DNA of 64,000 nt from Pseudooceanicola antarcticus. GTDB taxonomy: Bacteria; Pseudomonadota; Alphaproteobacteria; Rhodobacterales; Rhodobacteraceae. The DNA lies in the NCBI RefSeq assembly GCF_900215355.1, contig NZ_OBEA01000005.1, forward strand, positions 248,001-312,000. The letters are read 5' to 3'. The notes under the pieces were generated by a model, which was given only the letters and a program-made list of their open reading frames with translations, was not told the DNA's origin and searched no databases. The position numbers and the translations under genes were made by a program. Below are positions 39,013 to 46,934 of this stretch, piece after piece. Positions within the stretch are counted from its first letter, which is position 1; every line of letters begins with the position of its first letter.

Positions 39013-39051
39013 GAGCACTTCCGGCCCGGTTGAGTGCTGAGCGAAGTGCTC
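39013..39051. other. Inverted repeat next to R4
   Basis: GAGCACTTC at 39013-39021 and GAAGTGCTC at 39043-39051 are perfect 9-bp arms around a 21-nt centre. The right arm abuts the first base of repeat R4. It may be a separate hairpin or part of the longer mobile-repeat unit. Confidence 0.55.
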
Positions 39052-39106
39052 ATCACCAGGCTGGAAATACTCCGGGGGGAGCCGCAGGCGGGGGGCAGAG
39101 CCCCCC
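39051..39106 (+). repeat. Intergenic repeat R4 (single unit plus hairpin)
   Basis: CATCACCAGGCTGGAAATAC then TCCGGGGGG, followed after ~11 bp by the hairpin GGGGGGC-AGA-GCCCCCC (39090-39106). Same head and core as R1 and R5. Confidence 0.85.
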
Positions 39107-39212
39107 TCTCTCTCTCGACATCCCTCGCAGGGGCCGCTCCTTCGCAGACCCATACGGTTTCTTAACCAGGCCAGGGCCAAGCTCCCCGCAGGCCCGCCCG
39201 GAGGAGTTGCCG

Positions 39213-39920
39213 ATGTCCCGATCCACTGCCTTGCAATCCAGCCTGCCGCAGCCAGACACGCCGTCGGAAAGCAACTTCGCCGCCGCGCGCCAGTTCGTCG
39301 CCCATGGTCGGCGCAAGCAGGCCGAGGAGGGCCGCGAGAGCATCTCGGGACCCGGCTCCGGTCTGGAGGCGGCGCAGCCAACCATGAAGCTGCTGGACCG
39401 TGTGCTGGAAGAGCGCCAGATCCGCTCGATCCTGGACCTGGGATGCGGCGATTGGAACTGGATGCGCCACATGGGGCTGGCGGAGCGAAAGATCTCCTAT
39501 CGCGGCTGGGATGCCGACCCGGACCTGATCGCAAGCCTGACCCGCGCCTACGGAGAGGGCGCCCGCATCCGCTTCGAGATGCGCGACCTGACGAGCGAGC
39601 TCTTGCCGCCCCATGACCTGGTGATCATCCGCGACGTGCTGTTCCATCTGCCCCACGAGATGGCGCAGCGGGTGATCACCCGCATCCGCAATGCCAGCCG
39701 CTACATGATCGCCACCAGCTTCTTCTGCCAGGGGCAGAACCCTTCCTGGGGCGATTGCGCCCCGGTCGAGATCGAGGGCTGGGGTTTCTATACCATCGAC
39801 CTCTGCGCCCCGCCCTTCTCGCTCACCCCCTTCCTCGCCGAGGCGCTGAGAGAGCCGCTCTGCACGATCCGCGGCAAGCCCCGCTACGTCTGCCTGTTCG
39901 ATTTCGGCTCGAAACCCTGA
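39213..39920 (+). CDS. Class I SAM-dependent methyltransferase
   Basis: A 235-residue Rossmann-fold methyltransferase. Motif I is ILDLGCGDWNWM at about 73-84. YRGWDADPDLIASL carries the acidic residue that binds the SAM ribose, and VIIRDVLFHLPHEM is motif IV. There is no membrane segment. GGAGGAG lies 7 nt before the ATG at 39213. The substrate is not predictable; the fold segment around PCAPVEIEGW does not point to a known subfamily. It stands behind repeat R4 and 72 bp before pepP. Confidence 0.85.
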   Translation: MSRSTALQSSLPQPDTPSESNFAAARQFVAHGRRKQAEEGRESISGPGSGLEAAQPTMKLLDRVLEERQIRSILDLGCGDWNWMRHMGLAERKISYRGWDADPDLIASLTRAYGEGARIRFEMRDLTSELLPPHDLVIIRDVLFHLPHEMAQRVITRIRNASRYMIATSFFCQGQNPSWGDCAPVEIEGWGFYTIDLCAPPFSLTPFLAEALREPLCTIRGKPRYVCLFDFGSKP

Positions 39921-39992
39921 GCCGGGGGGATTAGGTTGCGCCCTGATCGGCCCTCCGACCCGACCTGGGTCGCGGCAAGAAAGGGGACAGCC

Positions 39993-41804
39993 ATGTACCA
40001 GACCTTCGAGACGCCTTCGAGCCCGGACCAGGGCCCGCCCCGCCTTGCCGCCCTGCGCGAGACCCTCGCGGACCTCGGCGTCGATGCCTTCCTGGTGCCC
40101 CGCGCCGATGCCCACCAGGGCGAATATGTTGCCCCGCGCGACGACCGCCTGGCCTGGCTGACCGGTTTCACCGGCTCTGCCGGGCAATGCCTGGTCACGG
40201 CCTCCCGCGCGGCCGTCTTCGCCGATGGCCGCTACACGGTGCAGGTCCGCGAACAGGTGGCCCCGGCCTTCGAGAAGATCGACTGGCCCGCCACCATGCC
40301 CGCCACCTGGTTGCGGGACGCCCTGCCCGAGGGCGGTGTCCTGGCCTATGACCCCTGGCTGCATGCCAAGGGCGAGATCGAGCGACTGGAAGCGGGCCTT
40401 GCAGGGTCGGGCATCACGCTCCGCCCGCTCGAGGCCAACCCGATCGACGCGATCTGGCCCGATCAGCCCGCCCCGCCCCAGGCCCCCATCGTGCCGCAAC
40501 CGCTGGAGTTCGCCGGAGAGCCGCACGCGCAGAAATGCGCCCGCCTCGGCGCCGCCCTCGCCGCCGCCGGAGAGGCCGCCGCGGTGCTGACCCTGCCCGA
40601 TTCCATCGCCTGGCTCTTGAACATCCGCGGCAGCGACATCCCCCGCAACCCGGTCCCCCATGCCTTCGCCGTGCTCTTCGCCCACGGCCAGGTGGCGCTC
40701 TTTGCCGATGACGCGAAATGCGACGACGTGCTGCTGGATCACCTGGGCCCCACGGTGAACATCGAGAGCCCCGAAGCCTTCGGCCCGACGCTTGAAGTGA
40801 TCGCCAGAGAGGCCAAGGGCCCGATCCGGCTGGATCGCGGCACCTGTCCGCTCTGGGTCGCGGCGCGTCTTGCAGAGGCACGAATCTCCTGGGGAGAGGA
40901 CCCCTGCATCCTGCCCAAGGCCTGCAAGAACCCCGCCGAGCTGCAAGGCATGCGCGACGCCCATATCCGCGACGCCGTGGCCATGTGCCGCTTCCTGGCC
41001 TGGTTCGATGCCGCCAACCAGCAGAGCCTGAGCGAGATCGACCTGGTCACCCGGCTCGAGATCATGCGCCGCGAGACCAACCAGCTGATGGAGATCTCCT
41101 TCGACACCATTGCCGGGGCCGGCCCCCATGGCGCCCTGCCCCACTACCGGGTCAGCACCGACAGCAACGCCCGGCTCGAGGACGGCCAGCTGGTGGTGCT
41201 CGACAGCGGCGGCCAGTACCTGGACGGCACCACCGATATCACCCGCACCCTTCTGGTCGGCACCGATTCAGGGCCCGAAGAGAAGGCCGCCTTCACCCGC
41301 GTACTGCAGGGCATGATCGCCATTTCGCGCCTGCGCTTCCCGCAGGGGCTGTCCGGTCAGCACCTGGATGCCCTGGCACGCTACCCGCTGTGGCTGGCCG
41401 GGCAGGATTACGACCACGGCACCGGCCATGGGGTCGGCGCCTATCTCTGCGTCCACGAGGGTCCGCAGCGCCTGAGCCGGGTCTCGGACATCGCCCTGCG
41501 TCCCGGCATGATCCTGTCGAACGAGCCCGGCTACTACCGCGAGGGCGCCTTCGGCATCCGGATCGAGAACCTCATCGTGGTCGAACCCGCCGCCGAGCTG
41601 GCCGGGGCCGACGCCCGCAGCATGCTGTCTTTCGAGACCCTCACCTGGGTGCCGATCGAGCGGCGCTTGATCGACGCGGCGGCTCTTTCGGCCGCCGAGA
41701 TCGCCTGGGTGAATGATTACCATGCCGAGGTGCGCGCCCGAATTCGTCCATTACTGGACGAACCGACCGCTTTGTGGTTGGATCAGGCAACTGAGCCTCT
41801 CTGA
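39993..41804 (+). CDS. pepP: Aminopeptidase P (Xaa-Pro aminopeptidase, M24B)
   Basis: A 603-residue metallopeptidase that releases the N-terminal residue before Pro. The length and layout, with two creatinase-N domains before a C-terminal pita-bread catalytic domain, match the larger APP1-like type. Metal ligands lie in VVLDSGGQYLDGTTDITRTL (two Asp), DHGTGHGVGAYLCVHEGP (His), SNEPGYYREG (Glu) and RIENLIVV (Glu). The start at 39993 has AAGGGG upstream. Together with pepN it would recycle peptides taken up by the transporter. Confidence 0.94.
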   Translation: MYQTFETPSSPDQGPPRLAALRETLADLGVDAFLVPRADAHQGEYVAPRDDRLAWLTGFTGSAGQCLVTASRAAVFADGRYTVQVREQVAPAFEKIDWPATMPATWLRDALPEGGVLAYDPWLHAKGEIERLEAGLAGSGITLRPLEANPIDAIWPDQPAPPQAPIVPQPLEFAGEPHAQKCARLGAALAAAGEAAAVLTLPDSIAWLLNIRGSDIPRNPVPHAFAVLFAHGQVALFADDAKCDDVLLDHLGPTVNIESPEAFGPTLEVIAREAKGPIRLDRGTCPLWVAARLAEARISWGEDPCILPKACKNPAELQGMRDAHIRDAVAMCRFLAWFDAANQQSLSEIDLVTRLEIMRRETNQLMEISFDTIAGAGPHGALPHYRVSTDSNARLEDGQLVVLDSGGQYLDGTTDITRTLLVGTDSGPEEKAAFTRVLQGMIAISRLRFPQGLSGQHLDALARYPLWLAGQDYDHGTGHGVGAYLCVHEGPQRLSRVSDIALRPGMILSNEPGYYREGAFGIRIENLIVVEPAAELAGADARSMLSFETLTWVPIERRLIDAAALSAAEIAWVNDYHAEVRARIRPLLDEPTALWLDQATEPL

Positions 41805-41885
41805 GAGCCCGGTCCGCCCGGCTGCGCGACATGCGCATGTTACATGGGCGCGGCAGGGAGAGGTGGCCTGAACGGGGGAAACGAC

Positions 41886-42227
41886 ATGACAGAGATGAGC
41901 ATCCGTGCTGCGGCAGGGATATGGACAGTGCGCGCCGGTGGCGCAGTTCTGGTGGAAAGCCGCAATGCGCTGGTTCTGAGCGAGGCGGGCCACACCGACG
42001 TGATCTATTTCCCGCGTGAAGATATCGCCATGGCCTTCCTCGACCGCACGGATCACGCCACCTCCTGCCCGAAGAAGGGCGAGGCGAACTATTTCTCCAT
42101 CGTGACCAAGAGCCAGACCCTGCAGAACGCGGCCTGGAGCTATGAGGCCCCCCTGCCCGGTGCGGAACCCATTGCCGGCCACATCGCCTTCTATGCCACG
42201 GACTTCGTGACCATCGAGCAGATCTGA
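41886..42227 (+). CDS. DUF427-domain protein
   Basis: A 113-residue protein with the DUF427 pattern: TVRAGGAVLVESRNALVLSE, DVIYFPREDIAMAFL, the conserved TSCPKKGEANYFSI and PIAGHIAFYATDF. The domain is a small all-beta fold, common as a stand-alone protein in alphaproteobacteria and of unknown function. The start at 41886 gives the usual length; the leftward in-frame extension is Gly-rich. It is single, with repeat R5 downstream. Confidence 0.85.
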   Translation: MTEMSIRAAAGIWTVRAGGAVLVESRNALVLSEAGHTDVIYFPREDIAMAFLDRTDHATSCPKKGEANYFSIVTKSQTLQNAAWSYEAPLPGAEPIAGHIAFYATDFVTIEQI

Positions 42228-42276
42228 GCCCAATATCGGGGGCGCGTGCCGGGGCGCGCCTGCCGAAACGCTGGGC

Positions 42277-42343
42277 GGGGGCTCTGCCCCCCTTGAGCCC
42301 TGCCGGGCTCAATTCCCCCCGGAGTACTTTCAGCCTGGTGATG
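42277..42343 (-). repeat. Intergenic repeat R5 (single unit plus hairpin)
   Basis: Read leftward: CATCACCAGGCTGAAAGTAC then TCCGGGGGG, a second GC-rich palindrome (GAGCCC/GGGCTC), then GGGGGGCAGAGCCCC. It matches R4 in reverse orientation, with AAAG for AAAA in the core. Confidence 0.85.
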
Positions 42344-42496
42344 CGCGGGACGCGGGTGCGCCCTGCTTCGACTGGCCGCGCCCTGGGGGCCGGTGTTGCC
42401 GGGCCTGTGGGTCTGGCGCAACTGCTGTTGCCGGGCGCCGGGGCGCAGCCCCCGCCTTCGGAGGGGCTCGATGCCCCTTTGAAGGCGCCCCCGCTT

Positions 42497-44182
42497 TCAG
42501 CCGTGCTCTTCGCTGGCCGTGGCGGCCAGGGCGCGGTTGTAGATCCGCAGCGCATCCACGTGGAAGAGCGCGCCCAGAAGCTCGGGCGGACGGGTGGCAT
42601 CGGTCAGGGCGACCACCGGCAGGAAGGGCTCGAGGCTGCGCTCGAAATCGGGGAAGGCATCTTCCAGCGTCGCCGAGGCATCGAGGTAGAGACCCTGTTC
42701 GATCAGCTCCCAGCAGCGGTCCTCGGGGGCGGCCGTCTCGGCCTCCGTCGGGCGCATCACCTCACGAACGCGGAACATCCCCAGCAGGTATTGCTGCGGT
42801 CCCGCCGCCAGCCGTGTGCCGCGCCGCTCGAGCTGGGTCAGGAAGAACGAGCGATTGACCAGCCGCGACCCGATGGCCGTCGAGATCGACACCGTCACCA
42901 TGACGCCGAGCGCCGTGGTCCAGTCGCCGGTCAGCTCGAAGACGATCAGCGTGGTCGAGATCGGCGCGCCGAGCACCGCCGCCGCCACCCCGCCCATGCC
43001 CGCCAGGGCATAGAGCTGCGGGCTGCCCGACTGCTCGGGGAAGACGCTGGTGGCGACGATGCCGAAGGCCAGCCCGGTCAGCGCGCCCATCATCATCGAC
43101 GGAGAGAAGACCCCGCCCCCCATGCGCCCGCCCACGGTCACCGCCGTGGCGGTGGCCTTGAGCACCGCGAAGATGACCGCCTCGCGCAGCAGCAGCCCAC
43201 CCGAGAGCGCCTTCAGCGTGGTCTCGTAGCCGACACCGATGATATGCGGGAACCAGATTGCAAGGCCGCCCAGCAGGCCGCCGGCCACCATGGGGCGCAG
43301 CACCTGGGGGATGGCGAAACGCCGTTGCCAGCGGGTGGCCAGGGTCTCGGACAGGAAGATGCCGCGCATGAAGGCACCGGCCACCACGCCGCAGAGCGCG
43401 CCCAGAAGCAGGAAGGCCGGAAGCTCTTCGTAGAAGACCAGGATCGAGCCCTCGGGCAGCAGGTACTCGGCGCCATCGCCGAATTGCAGCCGGCTGATCA
43501 CCGCGCCGGCCACGGCGGCGATGGTGATCGGGGCAAAGGCATGCAGGGCGAAGTGGCGCAGCACCACCTCCATGGCGAAGAGCGCGCCGGCGATCGGCGC
43601 GTTGAACGAGGCCGAGACCGCTGCCGCCACCGCGCAGCCCAGCAGGTCGCGCCCGGTGATACCATCGGCGCGCATGCGCTTCAGCACCCAGCTCGACAGC
43701 ACCGCCGCCAGGTGGACCACCGGCCCCTCGCGCCCCGAAGAGCCGCCGGTGCCCAGGGTGATCAGCGAGGCCGCCGCCGAGGCAAGACCCGCGCGCCCCT
43801 CGACCCGGCCCTCGTGCAGCGCCGCGCCCTCGATCACGTCGGAGACCGAGCGCACCCGACCGTCGGGGGTGAAATACTTCAGGATGATGCCGACGATCAG
43901 GCCACCTACCACGGGCACCAGCAGAACCAGGTACCAGGGCAGCCCGCCCGCGAAGGAGTGCAGGCTGTAGACGTCCTCTGCCCCGTAGGCCAGCTTCTGC
44001 AGCAGGGCGATGCCGTGCCGGAAGGCCGAGGCCGCCGCGCCGCCCGCGATACCGATGCCGAGGGCGATCAGCCAGAAGAGGACCTGGTTCGGCCCCTTCC
44101 TTCGCATGGCGGACAGGGCCCGCACCGCCCCGCCGGCAAGCGCGCTCAGCCCCCGCGGGGGCGCATCTGGCTGAGGGCTCAT
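42497..44182 (-). CDS. CLC-family chloride channel/antiporter with C-terminal extension
   Basis: A 561-residue membrane protein with the CLC signatures: GTGGSSGREGPVVHLAA (Glu152 is the gating glutamate of the GREGP motif), AAAVSASFNAPIAGALFAMEV, and GGRMGGGVFSPSMMMG. The presence of the gating Glu suggests a chloride/proton exchanger, but this is not diagnostic. Residues ~455-561 form a cytosolic tail (VREVMRPTEAETAAPEDRCW; DASATLEDAFPDFERS; VVALTDATRPPELLGALFHV) resembling a degenerate CBS pair. It is divergent from the regulator at 44400 across 217 bp. Confidence 0.93.
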   Translation of the reverse strand: MSPQPDAPPRGLSALAGGAVRALSAMRRKGPNQVLFWLIALGIGIAGGAAASAFRHGIALLQKLAYGAEDVYSLHSFAGGLPWYLVLLVPVVGGLIVGIILKYFTPDGRVRSVSDVIEGAALHEGRVEGRAGLASAAASLITLGTGGSSGREGPVVHLAAVLSSWVLKRMRADGITGRDLLGCAVAAAVSASFNAPIAGALFAMEVVLRHFALHAFAPITIAAVAGAVISRLQFGDGAEYLLPEGSILVFYEELPAFLLLGALCGVVAGAFMRGIFLSETLATRWQRRFAIPQVLRPMVAGGLLGGLAIWFPHIIGVGYETTLKALSGGLLLREAVIFAVLKATATAVTVGGRMGGGVFSPSMMMGALTGLAFGIVATSVFPEQSGSPQLYALAGMGGVAAAVLGAPISTTLIVFELTGDWTTALGVMVTVSISTAIGSRLVNRSFFLTQLERRGTRLAAGPQQYLLGMFRVREVMRPTEAETAAPEDRCWELIEQGLYLDASATLEDAFPDFERSLEPFLPVVALTDATRPPELLGALFHVDALRIYNRALAATASEEHG

Positions 44183-44399
44183 CTCGGGTCTGCCTCCTAC
44201 GCCGTCCCGGCCTTTCGAGCCGGTGTTGCAAGCCTTCTAGGACAAAGCGCAGGGCAAAAAAAGCCCTGCCATGTCGATGGTTTGGCGGATCGTGCCGCCC
44301 TGGGCCGCGGGCTACGACCATCTGGCCGGTTGCGAGGCAAAGGCAGATCGGCTGAGATCGGGCAAGGCAATCCGGCATATTACCGATGGAGGAACGCCC

Positions 44400-46643
44400 G
44401 TGGCGTATTCCTGGAGACCGCAGGACGCCGGCACCGAGGCCCATGGGGCGACAGACACCCCAGGCACTGCGGACAGGCTACATGACGATGTGATCGGCCG
44501 GCTTTACGATGTCGCCCTTGATCCCCTGCGGCTGGCAGACCTGCTGGATGACTGGGAGCATCTGAACCGCCCCCTGCGCCGGGCTCTCGACCGGGCCATG
44601 GCCGGCGGAGAAGACGCCTCTGGCCATCCCGACGGCGATTTCGGCTCGCTCCCCGACAGTCCCCGCGACGCGGAGACCCTAGCCAGCCCGGACGCCACCT
44701 TGCGGCAGGAGATGCGGCGCGGCGGGGCGCTTGATTTCACCGATCATTTCCAGCGCGTGACGCGGCTGCTCGAGCAGACCAGCGCCGCCCATGTGCTGCG
44801 CCCCGAAGAGACCGAGTTGCGCCGTTTCGCCCGCACCGCCGCCTTCGCCGTGGGGTCCGATCTGCGGCTCTCGGCGGCCAACGAGGCCGCCCGCCACGGG
44901 CTGGGGGTGAAGCGCGGCGACCCGCTGGACAGCCTCCCGCTGGAGGTGCCGCACCTTGAAGCCCTGCGCGGCCGCCTGCGCCGCATGTTGAGCGCCGCCG
45001 CCGATCCGGTACCGGAACGCGCCCGCCGTCCCGCCGCCCGCCCCGGCGGCGAAGCGGTGCTGCGGCTGCGGCTTGCGGGCAGCGGGCAGCTCTTCCTGGC
45101 GCAGCTGGCGCTCAACCGGCCCGGCGGCGGCCGGTCGCCCTTCGTTCTGGTGGTCACCTCGCAGCTGCGCTGGCCCGAGGCGCTGACAGAGACCCTGCGC
45201 GATGCCTACAAGCTGACCCGCGCCGAGGCGCAGATCCTGCGCAGCCTCTCCGAGGCCCGCCCGCTGCGCGACATCGCCGAAGAACGCGGCCGTTCGGTCG
45301 AGACCGTGCGCGCCCAGATCAAGGCAATCCTGGCCAAGACAGAGACGCGCTCGCAGGGCGAATTGCTGCGCCTCGCGCTTTCGGTGAGCGAGCTGGTGCC
45401 CGCGCTTCCCGGCCCAGTCGGTGGCCCTATCGGCGCTCGTCCGGCGGGCGGGGACACCCCCAGGGGCCTTGTCGTGGCGGCGGCACCCGCGCCTGCCAAT
45501 CCCGCACGCAGGTCCGGAAACGCCGCCCCGATCGGGGCAACGCGTCCGCGTATGCCGTCGCAGGGCAAGCCCCTTCGGGCGCCGCATGGTCAGCCCGGCA
45601 CCCCGCTGACGGGCCGCGAGGCCACGCCGATGGTCACCATCGGGCCGCTGGCCAATGACCCCGCCCCGGCGGTGCCGACCCCTTCCGGCGGGGGCGGCTC
45701 GGGGATGGTGCGCTTCAGCCATGCCGGCGGGCTCCTGCCCCTGCGCCCCTACCGCAGCCTCAGCCGTCCCGGCGGGCGGCGCATGGAATACCTGGTGCTG
45801 GGCGATTCGCAGGGGCGCGCGATGCTCTGGACCCACGGCACCTATGGCCAGTGCCGCTGGCCCGCCGCGCTGGAGGCCCAGGTGGAGGCCCAAGGCCTCT
45901 GCCTCCTGGTGCCGATCCGCGCGGGTTTCGGCGGCTCGGACCCTGCCCCGGCGGGATGCGACCGCGCAAGGCTCGCCGCCGAGGACATGCTGGCCCTGCT
46001 GGAGCATCACCACGCCCGCCAGGTGCCGGTGCTGGCATTCGGGGACGATCTGCACAGCGCCTGCCTGCTGGCCGCCACGGCGCCCGAACGCGACTCTGCT
46101 CTGATCGGGGTCTCGTCCAGCCTGCCCATCTACCGGGCCGAGGATTACGACAGCATGGGCCGCTGGCACCGTTTCCTGCTGGGCGGGGCGCGCTACACGC
46201 CCGAGCTTTTCCCCTTCATGATGGACACCGTCAGCGCCATGGCCAAACGCATGGGCGGGCTGGAGTTCCTCGCCACGCTCTTTGCACAATCCGCCGCCGA
46301 CAGCGCCACGATTGCCCAGCCAGAGTGCCGCGCCGCGCTGCTCAGCGGCACCGAGATCGCGCTGGATGGCAGCGGGCACTTCCTGCCCGCCCTCGCCGGA
46401 GAGATCGCCGCCTCGGCCCGCGGCGACTGGCGCGCCGACCTGGAGGCGCTGAAAGGCAAGCTGCCGATCCATGTCATGCAGGGTGGCCAGAGCCTGCGCC
46501 AGCCCGCCAGCCTGCGCGCCGCCGCGCGCCGGACCTTCCCCTGGATCGCCTTCCGCGAAATCGCCGAAGGCGGAGAGCTGCTGCATCTGCAGGCGGGCGC
46601 GGAGCTGTTGGAGCTGGCCTCGGGCTTCTGCCTAAAGCGATAA
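44400..46643 (+). CDS. LuxR-type HTH regulator fused to an alpha/beta-hydrolase-like domain
   Basis: A 747-residue protein starting at a GTG with TGGAGGAA just upstream. Residues 1-260 hold an unassigned region with a PAS/GAF-like look (TAAFAVGSDLRLSAANEAAR at ~147). Residues ~262-330 form a LuxR HTH (KLTRAEAQILRSLSEARPLR; SVETVRAQIKAILAK). A Pro/Ala/Gly-rich linker (335-450) joins it to an alpha/beta-hydrolase fold (455-747) with oxyanion-type THG at 478-480. The triad looks lost. The nucleophile elbow reads FGDDLHS (Asp550), the acid position MQGGQSL (Ser698) and the His position EGGELLHL (Glu726). This suggests a ligand-binding pseudo-hydrolase controlling the HTH. No target is known. Confidence 0.8.
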   Translation: MAYSWRPQDAGTEAHGATDTPGTADRLHDDVIGRLYDVALDPLRLADLLDDWEHLNRPLRRALDRAMAGGEDASGHPDGDFGSLPDSPRDAETLASPDATLRQEMRRGGALDFTDHFQRVTRLLEQTSAAHVLRPEETELRRFARTAAFAVGSDLRLSAANEAARHGLGVKRGDPLDSLPLEVPHLEALRGRLRRMLSAAADPVPERARRPAARPGGEAVLRLRLAGSGQLFLAQLALNRPGGGRSPFVLVVTSQLRWPEALTETLRDAYKLTRAEAQILRSLSEARPLRDIAEERGRSVETVRAQIKAILAKTETRSQGELLRLALSVSELVPALPGPVGGPIGARPAGGDTPRGLVVAAAPAPANPARRSGNAAPIGATRPRMPSQGKPLRAPHGQPGTPLTGREATPMVTIGPLANDPAPAVPTPSGGGGSGMVRFSHAGGLLPLRPYRSLSRPGGRRMEYLVLGDSQGRAMLWTHGTYGQCRWPAALEAQVEAQGLCLLVPIRAGFGGSDPAPAGCDRARLAAEDMLALLEHHHARQVPVLAFGDDLHSACLLAATAPERDSALIGVSSSLPIYRAEDYDSMGRWHRFLLGGARYTPELFPFMMDTVSAMAKRMGGLEFLATLFAQSAADSATIAQPECRAALLSGTEIALDGSGHFLPALAGEIAASARGDWRADLEALKGKLPIHVMQGGQSLRQPASLRAAARRTFPWIAFREIAEGGELLHLQAGAELLELASGFCLKR

Positions 46644-46934
46644 CATTTCCTTGATCATGCAGACTTTCCCCCACTTGGGGTATGCCGCCCATCATCGCGC
46701 GTGGGATACTGACAATCGTAAGAGGTGATTAAGTGTGTGCCCCTGTGTCCCCGGCGCAGAGACCGCGTCCGGGCGGCACAGGATGGCTTTCTCGCCCTGC
46801 AAAGGCCCCGGAAAGCTGTTCCCCGCCCGGCCCGCACCGGCAGCACTTCCGGGGCCCCGTAGGGCCCGCGACAACAGGGTCTCACCCCGCCTGCCTCTGT
46901 CACTGCTTTTCAGGAATGCCCCTGACGCGCGGCC
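46644..46934. other. Intergenic region between convergent genes
   Basis: 291 bp between the 3' ends of the regulator and recN. Less GC-biased than its surroundings for the first 100 bp, with a short CCCC-ACTT-GGGG stem at 46669-46680. Open frames here are not convincing and no RNA gene was recognised. Confidence 0.4.

Noticed and set aside
42293-44485. Long rightward open frame antisense to the CLC gene
   Set aside because: Low-complexity His/Gln/Arg translation with no domain; the leftward frame has CLC signatures.
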